Shown here piece after piece: positions 50,601 through 62,078 of a stretch of 64,000 nucleotides of DNA. The stretch is from Symbiodinium kawagutii (lineage: Eukaryota > Sar > Dinophyceae > Suessiales > Symbiodiniaceae): assembly GCA_009767595.1 (NCBI GenBank), contig VSDK01013751.1:166612-230611 (forward strand). Reading direction: 5' to 3'. A program made the translations under genes and the position numbers. How positions within the stretch are numbered: position 1 is the stretch's first letter; each line of letters starts with the position of its first letter. The notes below the pieces were generated by a model, which searched no databases, was not told where the DNA came from, and worked only from the letters and a program-made list of their open reading frames with translations.

Positions 50601-53600
50601 GCCTTGGTTAACTGCGACAAGAGGAGAGACACATCGAATTGGAAACTCTTATCTGTTCTCCTGAGACTTCTGTTGGCTGGGCCCTGCCTAAGGACTCCTC
50701 CAAGAAATTGGTGAAAACAGCTTAGAAAAGCCTTGAAAAGCTTGGAGTAGACTAGAAAAACTTTGAAAAACTTTGAAAAGCTTAGAGTAGACTTGAAAAG
50801 CTCAGAAAAGCTTTGAAAAGCTTAGAGTAGGCTTGAAAAGCTTGGAAAAGCTTTGAAAAGCTTAGAGTAGACTTGAAAAGCTTAGAAAAGCTTTGAAAAG
50901 CTTAGAGTAGAAAAGCTTGGAAAAGCTTTGAAAAGCTTAGAGTAGACTAGAAAAGCTTTGAAAAGATTTGAAAAGCTTAGAAGCATCATGTCGAGCATGT
51001 CCTGGGGCTCATCTTTGAATGTGCCTGCTCCCATCTGCTCGCGTCGCTGCTGAATTCGTGCATCCACAGCACCTGATGCTACATCTGTTGGAGCAGTGCG
51101 CTAGAAGAGCGGCTAAGGATGAAAAGAGCTGTGTTGCAACTGCAAATATCCAACATCTTCAAATATTGCATCAAAAGATGAACTGCATGCCAGACCCCTA
51201 AGCAGTTTCCATATCAAAAGGCGCCATGTCATCAGCATTGCATAACTGAATGTCCATCATTGGGGACCCCCACCTAACTCACCAGAACAACAACAAGGAA
51301 AAAGAACAAGTACAACCGAAAAAACATGGCAAACATGTTGAAGAGCGAAACCACCACCAACACCAACACCGCCACCCAGCAAAGAGGATGATGCAAATAT
51401 ATGTATACATATTTATAGATATATATATATATGTATACATATCTATATATATATGTATACATATATATATACATATATACATATATATACATATATATAT
51501 ATACATATATATATATATACATATACATATATATATATATACATATATATACATATATATATATACATATACATATATATACATATATATACATATATAT
51601 ACATATATATATATATATGTCTTTGTGCACATTCTGGATGCACATACACATGGAATCACATGGATCTACACATTGGCTTCGCAATTCATAGGTGTTTCTA
51701 TGCGCTTCAACACGCCGCAAACAAACAGTCTTTGACACCCGCACCTTCAAGCACGGTGTACATGTGGTTGACAGCTTTCTTGAAACGCAGATTTCGAGGG
51801 GTCGGCAATCTCTCCAAGACGGGGAAGGTCAAGTAGAGAGGGTTCAGCATTTCTGACATCACGACCTGGTACTGCCTGCGACAATCGCAAACGTATGGTA
51901 TATGAACAGCTGATAACTCTCTGATTACAGGGACTAAAGATTCAACATATGTCAGTTGGCTTGAAAGTCGTTGGTAAACTCCGGGCATCCTGCTGTTTAG
52001 CCCCATCGACCTGTAAGTGTCGTCAAACTCGCCATCAATAGCACCAAAGCCCTGCCCAAGCATCGCCGTGCCAAGCACATCTAAGGCATATCGCGACATG
52101 TCCTTTGCTCGAAAAATCAGTGACATCAGTAGTATTCTTTCAGTCACGGATCACGAGAGGTACAAAAAGACAAGGTGAAACACAAAGACTAGAAATTCAG
52201 AAAATACATGAAAATACAGCGTTGGTCAAAATGAAAGAACAAACAGCACCGAGCATCCCTTTTGGCGTCAACCTGATCACAGCCTTTCCAGGTGTTGAGC
52301 AACCTTACAGTCAAGGCAGGAATGAACTGCCACAAGTCATTTGCTGCAGTACCCAGACCGTTTGAAGAGCAATGACAAAGTGGCAAGGACACTTGGAACT
52401 AACAATCCAATAAGTTGGCACGCCAGGTCATGCTGGGTGCGGGCAAATGGCTTATCAGTTGCCTCATTGAATTTCGGCACCAAATTTCTCAAAGCCTGAA
52501 GGGAGGCTTGATGTGAAAGCTTGCAGATTCATCTCCAAAACCCCAAAATCCTTATCAATTCTGGGGATGCAGCTGCACACCCAAACAGAAAAGGAAGACA
52601 CATGTGAAAAAACCTGCCGTAGTCCTACCTTTTACGTGTCTGCGTGTCTTCAAGGGCCTGCTTCTCAAAGGTCGGGTCGACCGGTTTGCCTTCAATCAAA
52701 TTTCAGAGCGCAGCGATACATTTTCACCCCAAGACCGTTCTGGGAGATCTGAACAGCACAATGTCTGCAGGTTTTCGAAAATGAAAATATCCAGAAACGC
52801 AGCAGCAAATATTTTTTCAAAGGGAAACATGGACCGAGACAAGTAGTAACCACACACTACCTTCAGGGTTGGGGGGACACGGGAACTGGGAATGGTTAGG
52901 GGGGACTTGGGAGGAAGTTCGCCGTCTCTTGGCCACGCTACCTTCGGAAGATCTGAATTCCAGAATTACCATCTTCAAACAAACAAATCTTCAAGAAAAA
53001 GAACGCAAATGAACATCCGCGTTCCCTGAGGAAAATAGGAAGAACTTGGCTTCAAAAAGTTCTTCTCTTTGCCAAGCTGCGAAGAGCCTGCCACCGCACG
53101 CCATTTGTCATCACCAAAGAAGCATTCTGCCCGTCCTTGCAACGTCTGTAGTAATTGCCTACTGTAGGACCAAAGAACAGCCTTTCAGCAGTCGTGCTCC
53201 CACCATCATAATCTTTCGAATTCAGCGACTGTATCCGTAAGAGCTACTATGGTAACCTGGACTTTCCAGGCAGTCTCAACAATGTCTCAACAGGCAGCTT
53301 CATGGCGTTGAGAAATGCTCTTGGTGCACTCCTTGGTGTAGTTGAGGGGAGCTTGGATGCTCTTGGAGGCTATCGCATCATTATCAGCCTTTGGAAACTC
53401 CTGCGGAGACTAGTTGCATCGTTGCATTGGCTTGCTGCAATCGCATGTAGTGCGTGTTGACAAAGTCTGCATCAGTTCAGAATTGTGGTTTTGTGCATGT
53501 GATGTGCTTTACACGGTTGTTATCTGAGGCCTGTTGACGCGTCAAGACTTGTCTGGCAAGCTCTGGGTGCGTAATGGCCAACGAAGTTCGAGGCCCAAAG

Positions 53601-53857
53601 AAGAGTTTGAACATTCGAGGGTTCCTCAAGAAGAAAATAAAAAGAATCCTCAATAACTTTTCAATTCAGAATTTCAAACAGAAAACAAAAAAAGGAGAGC
53701 TCACAGGAGAGCTCACAGGAGAGCTCGCAGGAGAGCTCGCAGGAGAGCTCACTGAGGTGGGAACTCATCTCCCAGTTGCAGCATGGCCTCAGATTGGAGC
53801 ATAAACGGCTTCGTAACTGGCATTCTGAAAGGTCAACGTTGGACGCAGTAGCTTGCG
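47632..53857 (-). CDS. Cytochrome P450, at least 13 exons, N-terminus missing
   Basis: This encodes a heme-thiolate monooxygenase; subfamily and substrate are unknown. Exons in transcript order are 53857-53801, 52495-52452, 52303-52255, 52102-52011, 51875-51745, 51072-50985, 50487-50400, 50277-50197, 49891-49807, 48522-48430, 48150 to about 48080, 47919-47840 and, tentatively, 47706-47632. The first ten join in phase. They show the C-helix region ([12 protein letters not shown]), E-helix ([16 protein letters not shown]), H-helix, I-helix FFLAGH/DTTA across a junction, K-helix E-S-L-R followed by [13 protein letters not shown] and VPKGT, the [12 protein letters not shown] motif, and the heme loop [16 protein letters not shown] with the Cys ligand. 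The link 48430-48150 and the stretch between NPERF and GPRRC are unresolved; micro-exons are likely missing. The N-terminal membrane anchor and Pro-rich hinge, expected above 53.9 kb, were not found. Six of the first ten donors are GC. Confidence 0.9.
50714..50984. repeat. AAAAGCTT-rich minisatellite in P450 intron
   Basis: Units such as GAAAAGCTTAGAGTAGACTT and GAAAAGCTTTGAAAAGCTT recur over 270 bp with a loose 30-40 bp period. The array runs right up to the donor of the H-helix exon at 50985. Confidence 0.93.
51395..51620. repeat. AT/ATAC-rich microsatellite in P450 intron
   Basis: ATATAC and ATATAT units fill about 220 bp of the intron between exons 51875-51745 and 51072-50985. Open Tyr/Ile/His-rich frames on both strands, up to 161 residues, are products of this repeat. 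Confidence 0.95.
53693..53753. repeat. 12-bp tandem repeat AGGAGAGCTCAC
   Basis: Five copies of GGAGAGCTCAC/GC, each containing the palindrome GAGCTC, lie in P450 intron 1. Confidence 0.93.
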
Positions 53858-55175
53858 CTCCCAAACCAAAGCAGTGAAACTTCTTCAGCTTCTGTATTCA
53901 AAGCAGCAGAAGATTCAAAGAATCAAGACCGAATAAAAATCGATATAAAAGACTCTTAAATCTTCTCGAATCAATAGAATTGAATCCAAGACTCTTTGAA
54001 TCAAGAATCGTAAAGTAAAGTTTACCAAATCTCGCACTTCCGAATCAGTCAAGACACATTTGCCAGGCGATTTCGTGCAGTAACGACAAAGAGCTTGCCT
54101 GCAATCCCAGCTTATTCTCACTCACTTTAGGATACTTTAGGCACAAACACACCTTGCCACAGTTGTCTGGAGCGATTTTGACCCTTAAATCTTTAAAAGC
54201 ATCGGATTTCTTGTTCATTTTTTCCATTTCTTCCAGCGCATTCTTCGATTATCTGAGTTGAGCATATCACGCATGGATTGTTACGAGGTGTATGTTGCAG
54301 TCACTCTCGCAGAATGAGGTTTATGTCGCAACTTCTTTCTTTTGAAGGGGCTTCCATGAAGATGGATGCAAAAAGCATCAGTTTCTGTGACGCAGAGAAA
54401 TCTCGTTTTTGCCTCACATGTTTGTGGGTGGTATGGGTCTTGTGCCTGCTACGAATGATTGCCACTCTCAGCTGGCACGGGCACCTGTTTAGGCTGAAGT
54501 TAAAAGTTCAGCACTGTGCAGCTCCAGGGCTCCCCGATGGCTTCCAAAAAACCCACGACAGAGGCTCTCCTTGACATCTCTTGTCTCTAGGAAACAAATC
54601 CTAAAATGAAAGTTTCCTTTGCAGATCTGCGAAAAGAGCCCAGGGACACAACGCCAGAGGTTTGGCATTGTTCAAGGCAATGCCCAAATTACTGTGACTC
54701 AAGCTACATGGGCCATGTGTACATAGCACTCCATGGACGTGCAATGTGTCACTGGCGAAATAAGCTGACATGGGAGCAGTTTGCAGCTCTGAAAAGCATC
54801 CCTTGTTACAGGATGTTCGAGCAACTGTACAATGCTTCACTCCCAAAGGCGACCTGCATCCGACAAGCGCATTGGGGCTGCATTCATGATATGCGTCAAG
54901 CGTTTTGACTCTTGTAGATTGAAATGCAGCAAATACTATTGAGTTTGTAGAGCGTATTCGAATGAAAAAGCAGCGACTTAAAAACTACATAAAACAACAA
55001 CATTTGCAACTTGTAGACATTGTAGACCTTATACTTCTTTGTTCCAAGAGCCTGGACCATGTGTAGAAGCAAACGGATGTGTTGAGCTGTAGACATTCTG
55101 TTTACATCTGCTTACTGTGTTTGTTGTAAAAGTCAAAAGTCCTTGTGGTAAGTTCCAGCAGATCAGGCGAAAAGA
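53858..55175. other. Upstream of the P450 C-helix exon; expected N-terminal exons not found
   Basis: The P450 N-terminus should lie here or further up. A minus-strand candidate exon at about 54240-54158 (EEMEKMNKKSDAFKDLRV, GT donor) has no P450 motif. A plus-strand frame at 54606-54908 is Cys/His-rich but unrecognised. Confidence 0.35.
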
Positions 55176-55490
55176 TGTCTGTCTGTCTGTCTGTCTATCC
55201 ATCCATCTATCTATCCGCCCATCTATCCATCCATCCGTCCATCTGTCCGTCCGTCCGCCAGTCCGTCAGTCCATCCGTCCATCCGTCCGTGCGTCCGTCC
55301 GTCTGTCCGTCTGTCTGTCTGTCCGTCTGTCTGTCCGTCCGTCCGTCCGTCGGTCAGTCTGTCTGTCTATCCATCTATCCATCTATCCATCTATCGATCT
55401 ATTCATCCATCTATCCATCCATCAATCCATCCATCAATCCATCCATCCATTTGTTTGTCTGTCTATCTATCTGCATCAATCTCTATCCCT
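55176..55490. repeat. TCTG/TCCG/TCCA tetranucleotide microsatellite
   Basis: About 310 bp of tetramers, starting as (GTCT)n, passing through GTCC and ending as ATCC/ATCT. Repetitive [13 protein letters not shown] frames are shadows. Confidence 0.95.
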
Positions 55491-55544
55491 AGCTAAGTTT
55501 ATGCTTCTCTATCTTTCTCCCTCTTGGAACATCCAAAAACGTTG

Positions 55545-55712
55545 CGAGGCCCGCAGTTGTTTTCCTTTTCCGATTTTGACTTGGAAATGTGCTTCGCCCA
55601 ACAGCAGGGCGTACTTTTTCGACATTTTGTCATCAAAATATGTTTCGAACATGGTGCTTTTGCGATTTTGACTTGCAAATAGCTGTGCTTCGCGTCACAG
55701 ACCTCCGCGCCA
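55545..55712. repeat. Reverse-oriented copy of the 94-bp repeat family
   Basis: The phrases CGATTTTGACTTGGAAATGT/GCTTCGCCC and CGATTTTGACTTGCAAATAG/CTGTGCTTCGCG are near reverse complements of the core of the 6.3-6.7 kb repeat. Confidence 0.8.
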
Positions 55713-55719
55713 GCCGCTT

Positions 55720-56150
55720 GACCAGATGGATGGATGGATAGATAGATGGATGGATAGATAGAAAGATGGATAGATGGATAGATGGATAGGTAGAAAGATG
55801 GATAGATGGATAGATGGATAGGTAGAAAGATGGATAGATGGATAGATGGATAGGTAGAAAGATGGATAGATGGATAGATGGATAGGTAGAAAGATGGATA
55901 GATGGATAGGTGGAAAGATGGAAAGATGGAAGGATGGAAGAATGGAAAGATGGAAAGATGGAAAGATGGAAAGATGGATCAGATCAGATCAGATCAGATC
56001 AGATCAGATCAGATCAGATCAGATCAAATGAGATGAGATGAGATTAGATTAGATTAGATTAGATTAGATTAGATAATCAAATGGATGGATGGATCGATTG
56101 ATTAATTGATAGATCGATAAGTCAGTAGATCGACAAACATATAGACATAA
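55720..56150. repeat. GATG/GATA array with (GATCA)n and (GATTA)n blocks
   Basis: GATGGATA/GATGGAAA tetramers with a repeated 40-odd bp segment (GGATAGGTAGAAAGATGGAT) are followed by about nine GATCA units (55978-56026), then GATGA and GATTA pentamers, then degenerate tetramers. Confidence 0.95.
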
Positions 56151-57179
56151 TATGGATTGTGAGCAACGGACAAACAAATTCCGACCCCCTATCGCTCTTT
56201 CAGTGGATCGATCCGTCATCCATGCATCTGTGCTCCGTTTCCTCTCCTATAGGCGTTCCGTTTTGGACACTTCCTCCACAGCCTTGTGCTCTAGTGGCAG
56301 CAAAGCTCGTACTCAAAGCCCGTGTAAGTTAGAGGACCTGTTTGTACAGGTGAGAGCACGTTTCCATACCTGTTTGAATCTGTATAATTCGTTGTTGCCC
56401 AGTATAGGGATCGGTGGAGGTATCCCTTTGGTCCCTTTGTCTGTTCTTTGTCCTTTTTCTCTTTTCTCGTGGTGTGTTGCTTGACCGACCGACCCAAGCT
56501 TGGAAACTGTTTGTGCCAGGAGTAGGAGTAACTTTTTGTATAGTACTACTGGACAGGAGCACCTCTTTTGAAATGCATTGTTATCATTGATATCCATTCA
56601 CTCTCTGCATAAGCAAGAAGAGCAAAGGTAAAATGAGCGAAATAAGCGAATGGGCGCCCCTTTACTAAGACTAGCTGACGAACAGCTTCCTGATGTCACT
56701 GAACTCTGGCCTATGCTCCTGCGAGCATTTCCATTGAGGCATCCTTCTTCAGCGTGACAGTATCACTCAACATTCCTGCACTGCAAGGCTTGAGCAATGA
56801 GAGTGGCAAGAACAGGACAAGAGATCGTGGAGAGTTGGGAGGAATCTAATCTTGAATTCAGATGCCCAGGAGTTCTTTGGATGGTTCCATTTCAGTGAAA
56901 ATACGCTGCTTCTGGGAGCCCCCCTTACTGGGATTCATTGCTCGAGGACAAGACAGTGAGGACTGTCGGTGAAGCCAAAAAACAAAAAACTAGACGACGG
57001 TTGGCCCGAGAGCGAAAAAAGCGATGTTATAGCAGCCTCAAATATACGAAGCAAAAATAATAACGGATCGATTTACAGATGCAGCGAAAATGATGGTGAA
57101 GATGATGGTCATGATAATGAAGTAGGAGAAAATGATGGGAAGGTTGCGATGATGAAGCGTACCGGCGCAAAACGCACCA
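56151..57179. other. Intergenic, with tail of the composite repeat
   Basis: Positions about 56240-56295 (TCCTATAGGCG, CTTCCTCCACAGCCTTGTGC) resemble the tail near 7910-7960. Beyond that I see no gene; the Asn/Gly-rich frame at 56969-57187 runs into the next array. Confidence 0.45.
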
Positions 57180-58023
57180 CAACTTAACGTACCAGCGCAA
57201 AAAGTACCAGAGCAAAACCTACCAAGACAAAACGTACCAAGACCAAACGTACCACAGCAAAACGTACCAAGTCAAAACGTACCAGACAGCAAAACGTACC
57301 AGAGCAAAACGCACCACAACCTAAGGTCCAAGACAAAGCGCGCCACATCAAAACGTACCAGCACAAAACGTACCAGAGCAAAACGTACCACAGCAAAACG
57401 CACCAGACAGCAAAACGTATCAAGACAAAACGTACCAAGACCAAACGCACCATAGCAAAACGTACCAAATCAAAACCTACCACAGCAAAACCTACCAGAG
57501 ATTGAAAAGTACCACAACTTAACCCACCAGCGCAAAACGTACCAGCGCAAAACGTACCAAGACAAAACGTACCAAGACCAAACGTACCGCAGCAAAACGT
57601 CCCAAATCGAAACGTACCACAGCAACACGTACTAAGACAAAACCTACCACACCGCAAAACGTACCAAATCGAAACGTACCAAACCAAAATGTACCAGCGC
57701 AAAACGTACCAGCGCAAAACGTACCAAGACTCAGACAGCAAAACGTACCAAGACAAAACGTACCAAGGCCAAACCTACCACAGCACAACGTCCCAAATCA
57801 AAACGTAAACACAGCAAAACGTACCAAGACAAAACGTACCGCACCGCATAACGTACCGAATCAAAACGTACCAGCGCAAAACGTACCAGAGCAAAACGTA
57901 CCACAGCAAAACGTACCACAGCAAAACGTACCACAGCAAAACGTACCACAGCAAAACGTACCACAGCAAAACGTACCACAGCAAAACGTACCAAGACAAA
58001 ACGTACCAAGACCAAACGCACCA
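57180..58023. repeat. 15-bp tandem repeat, CGTACCACAGCAAAA type
   Basis: More than 50 variants of a 15-bp unit (ACCAAGACAAAACGT, ACCACAGCAAAACGT, ACCAGCGCAAAACGT) end directly at an assembly gap. On the minus strand all three frames are open over long stretches, reading RFAVV, GTFCC-like and WYVLL pentapeptides. I consider them non-coding unless transcripts show otherwise. Confidence 0.95.
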
Positions 58024-58133
58024 NNNNNNNNNNNNNNNNNNNNNNNNNNNNNNNNNNNNNNNNNNNNNNNNNNNNNNNNNNNNNNNNNNNNNNNNNNNNN
58101 NNNNNNNNNNNNNNNNNNNNNNNNNNNNNNNNN
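58024..58133. other. Assembly gap (110 N)
   Basis: The gap lies exactly between two tandem arrays, so the true array lengths are unknown and probably larger. Confidence 0.99.
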
Positions 58134-59677
58134 AGTTGTGAAGGTCTAGATCTGCAGATGTGAGGTTGTGGAGATCTAGATCTGCAGATGTGAGTTGTGA
58201 AGGTCTAGATCTGCAGATGTGAGGTTGTGGAGATCTAGATCTGCAGATGTGAGTTGTGAAGATCTAGATCTGCAGATGTGAGTTGTGAAGATCTAGATCT
58301 GCAGATGTGAGTTGTGAAGATCTAGATCTGCAGATGTGAGTTGTGAAGATCTAGATCTGCAGATGTGAGTTGTGAAGATCTAGATCTGCAGATGTGAGTT
58401 GTGAAGATCTAGATCTGCAGATGTGAGTTGTGAAGATCTAGATCTGCAGATGTGAGTTGTGAAGATCTAGATCTGCAGATGTGAAAGTTTGAAGATCTAG
58501 ATCTGCAGACGTCAGTTGTGAAGGTCTAGATCTGCAGATGTGAGGTTGTGGAGATCTAGATCTGCAGATGTGAGTTGTGAAGATCTAGATCTGCAGATGT
58601 GAGTTGTGAAGATCTAGATCTGCAGATGTGAGTTGTGAAGATCTAGATCTGCAGATGTGAGTTGTGAAGATCTAGATCTGCAGATGTGAGTTGTGAAGAT
58701 CTAGATCTGCAGATGTGAGTTGTGAAGATCTAGATCTGCAGATGTGAGTTGTGAAGATCTAGATCTGCAGATGTGAAAGTTTGAAGATCTAGATCTGCAG
58801 ACGTCAGTTGTGAAGGTCTAGATCTGCAGATGTGAGGTTGTGGAGATCTAGATCTGCAGATGTGAGTTGTGAAGATCTAGATCTGCAGATGTGAGTTGTG
58901 GAGATCTAGATCTGCAGATGTGAGTTGTGAAGATCTAGATCTGCAGATGTGAGTTGTGAAGATCTAGATCTGCAGATGTGAGTTGTGGAGATCTAGATCT
59001 GCAGATGTGAGTTGTGAAGATCTAGATCTGCAGATGTGAAAGTTTGAAGATCTAGATCTGCAGACGTCAGTTGTGAAGGTCTAGATCTGCAGATGTGAAA
59101 GTTTGAAGATCTAGATCTGCAGACGTCAGTTGTGAAGGTCTAGATCTGCAGATGTGAGGTTGTGGAGATCTAGATCTGCAGATGTGAGTTGTGAAGATCT
59201 AGATCTGCAGATGTGAGTTGTGAAGATCTAGATCTGCAGATGTGAGTTGTGAAGATCTAGATCTGCAGATGTGAGTTGTGAAGATCTAGATCTGCAGATG
59301 TGAGTTGTGAAGATCTAGATCTGCAGATGTGAGTTGTGAAGATCTAGATCTGCAGATGTGAGTTGTGAAGATCTAGATCTGCAGATGTGAGTTGTGAAGA
59401 TCTAGATCTGCAGATGTGAAAGTTTGAAGATCTAGATCTGCAGACGTCAGTTGTGAAGGTCTAGATCTGCAGATGTGAGGTTGTGGAGATCTAGATCTGC
59501 AGATGTGAGTTGTGGAGATCTAGATCTGCAGATGTGAGGTTGTGGAGATCTAGATCTGCAGATGTGAGTTGTGAAGATCTAGATCTGCAGATGTGAGTTG
59601 TGAAGATCTAGATCTGCAGATGTGAGTTGTGAAGATCTAGATCTGCAGATGTGAGTTGTGAAGATCTAGATCTGCGG
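58134..59677. repeat. 29-bp satellite array with BglII-like palindromes
   Basis: About 53 copies of a 29-30 bp unit, AGTTGTGAAGATCTAGATCT followed by GCAGATGTG. Each contains the 12-bp palindrome AGATCTAGATCT and CTGCAG. Variants with GAAAGTTTGAAG and GACGTC recur near 58484, 58775, 59037, 59096 and 59418, showing higher-order repeat structure of about 260-320 bp. Confidence 0.97.
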
Positions 59678-59785
59678 ATGTTGATGATGCTGATGTGATG
59701 ATGTACAGATGTTGATGATGCTGATGTGATGATGTACAGATGTTGATGATGCTGATGTGATGATATACAGATGTTGATATACAGC
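59678..59785. repeat. 31-bp tandem repeat, three copies
   Basis: ATGTTGATGATGCTGATGTG followed by ATGATGTACAG occurs three times, the last copy diverging, directly after the 29-bp array. Confidence 0.93.
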
Positions 59786-60747
59786 TGATTTTTTACGAAG
59801 AACCCTTCGCAGGCGCTCTCGGGAAAAACTCACCTTTTTTGAGCACAAAACATATTGCAACATGAGAATTCCAAACAGTTCCGAACATGCAGAAGATTCT
59901 TTTTGGGAAGATGCAAAAATGCATAACTTTTACTGGTGTACCCCACTGCTGACATATCACACAGCTACTGCGCACAGCTGTCCTTTCGTGGCATCTGCAA
60001 GCTTTCTGGCCATCCAAGAACTGAATTGCTGTACCTTTTTGGACTTGACCTGGTCAAGGACTCTGCGGCTGTGACTTGCGGCTTTGATTTAGAGAAATTC
60101 CATAGACACCGGTCGAATTTTGGCTCAATGCAGTGCTCATGGCACGCAGAGAATTTAGCTCAGTTTGGAACCTGCACTTACTGTTACTTACTTCTGACTC
60201 TGCTGCTCTTTTGGAGCCTGGATCACTAGCCGGGAACTAGTCTCGATGCTGAGTTCACAGGCTCGCGCTCTTTAAGCTGTCTGAGGAACAGACAAAGAAC
60301 TCGTTTGTGAAGTGACCGGAAACCACAACCAGCAACAAGTAAAGAGGAAAGAATCTCTTCGGCATAATGCCTCCAAACAGTTTCTCCGCAATCTTCCTTA
60401 GTTGAGCAAGGAAGCTGTTCATGTACTCAAAAATGCTCCATGATATCTTGATCTTGGATAGGTCAGCCCAAGGATAGGATACATCAATACATCCGAAGAC
60501 AGGTCATGATTTCACATGTAGGCCTTGGTTCTTTGCTCATGTGAAGTGTGATGCAAGCCCCATCAGAAAGCCAGTAAGGTTCTGAACAGCTCAGATCGTT
60601 GATGTTGATGACAAATGGAGAACAGGTCGCATTGCAGGGCTTCTGTGGTGACATCAACCCTTGATGAAGCACAGGACCAAAGTATCACAAAGGAACCGTA
60701 AGCGTTACTGCCGTTACCGTTCCCGTTACCGTTAGCGGTGTCGCAAC
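59786..60747. other. Downstream of the acyltransferase exons; 3' exons expected
   Basis: The acyltransferase gene is left open in phase 1 at 60748, so at least one more exon should lie here or below. I found none with a convincing membrane segment. A spliced-leader-like phrase on the plus strand is at 60109-60130. Confidence 0.35.
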
Positions 60748-62007
60748 CGCGTGTCTTTTTGTAGAAGATCTGTCCAAGAGGTCCATGCAAAATGAACATC
60801 GGGAAGGCCAAAGCGCCCAGTGAAGTCATGAGCTTCGACCCAAAAAAACGCGTAATGAGGTGCGGCTTCTCGGTCAGGCAGTCCCTGGAAAGAGGGAAAG
60901 GAAGGGAAAAGTTTCCAGGAAAATAGCTTTAAAAAAACTTTAAGACAAAAATAAGGCACAAGTCTGCCGGTTCTCCCTCCATGCAGCTTAGATTGGGAAC
61001 GTGAGTTTAAGTTGTGCCAAAGAAGTTAAAGAATTTTAAGACATGTCTCAAACATGTTTGTCATGTTGAAAGATATGTCTTGTAACTTTGTTCGTAGCAC
61101 CTGTGCATCTCCATCAAGAACTTGGTGTACAAGGGCATGAACAGAAGCGTCCGAATCATGGCATCATTGAAATTCAGGGTCGTGAGGCGCAAACCCAAAG
61201 ATGCATAGCTTGCCAGGAACAGCCACAATGGATTTGCAGATGGCTTCTGACCCTCGTCATCCAGCATTACACTTCTTGCTGCTGCTGCTCCCGTCACAAT
61301 TTCCACCAGAGCTCCAAATGGATGGAAGCGCGTCACGTTCCAAAGGTACGGATGTGCTGTCTTCTCCTTATATGCTCCGCAACAATAGAATTTCCAGGCC
61401 TGGGAGTAGGAGAGCTTCTGAAGCAGAGAAACTGTCGATAGGACCACCAAGAGTTTATGAAGACCGTCCTTTGACAGCTTTGCCAGCTGCGGCAGAATGG
61501 CTGGCAATGTAAAGTTTGCGAATGAAAGTGCTGAGAGAAACCAAGTAGGTGGATTCCAGATCTCGGCCTCAGATGGGAACCAAGCCTGAAGAAGGCTGTA
61601 GTTCAAGAAGGCGTGCATTCCTGTTGTGGCCCACGAGTTGTTCATCAAACGATCGGTCGCAATGAACATTGGCGCACCCAGAGTCGAGACCAAAAAGTGA
61701 AGGGGATAGTAGCTCATCACCTCAAGCTGATATGCTTTGCAAAGCTTCAGACCAACCTTTTTGTCATTGCCCGGTCTTATGCTTGCCATCTCTCCGGGTT
61801 CTAGCGAAGACTTTTCTACTGGACAAGAACACATTGGGAGATCATTGCAGAAAGCGACAAATCCTCATGTCCCCTTTGAATCTGCTAGATGGCACACAGC
61901 TGGGTAGCAAGGTTTGCATTCCGATAGCATTTCGACTGGTTCCTTCACAATAGCTACTGCATCTTTCAGCATCTTACAACCACAACCTGCAAAAAGCACA
62001 GCTTTGT

Positions 62008-62078
<71 letters not shown>

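Noticed and set aside
51250..51750. Tyr/Ile/His-rich frames of up to 161 residues on both strands
   Set aside because: They are generated by an ATATAC microsatellite within a P450 intron.
55117..55671. 184-residue Ser/Cys/Val-rich frame
   Set aside because: Produced by the TCTG/TCCA tetranucleotide array.
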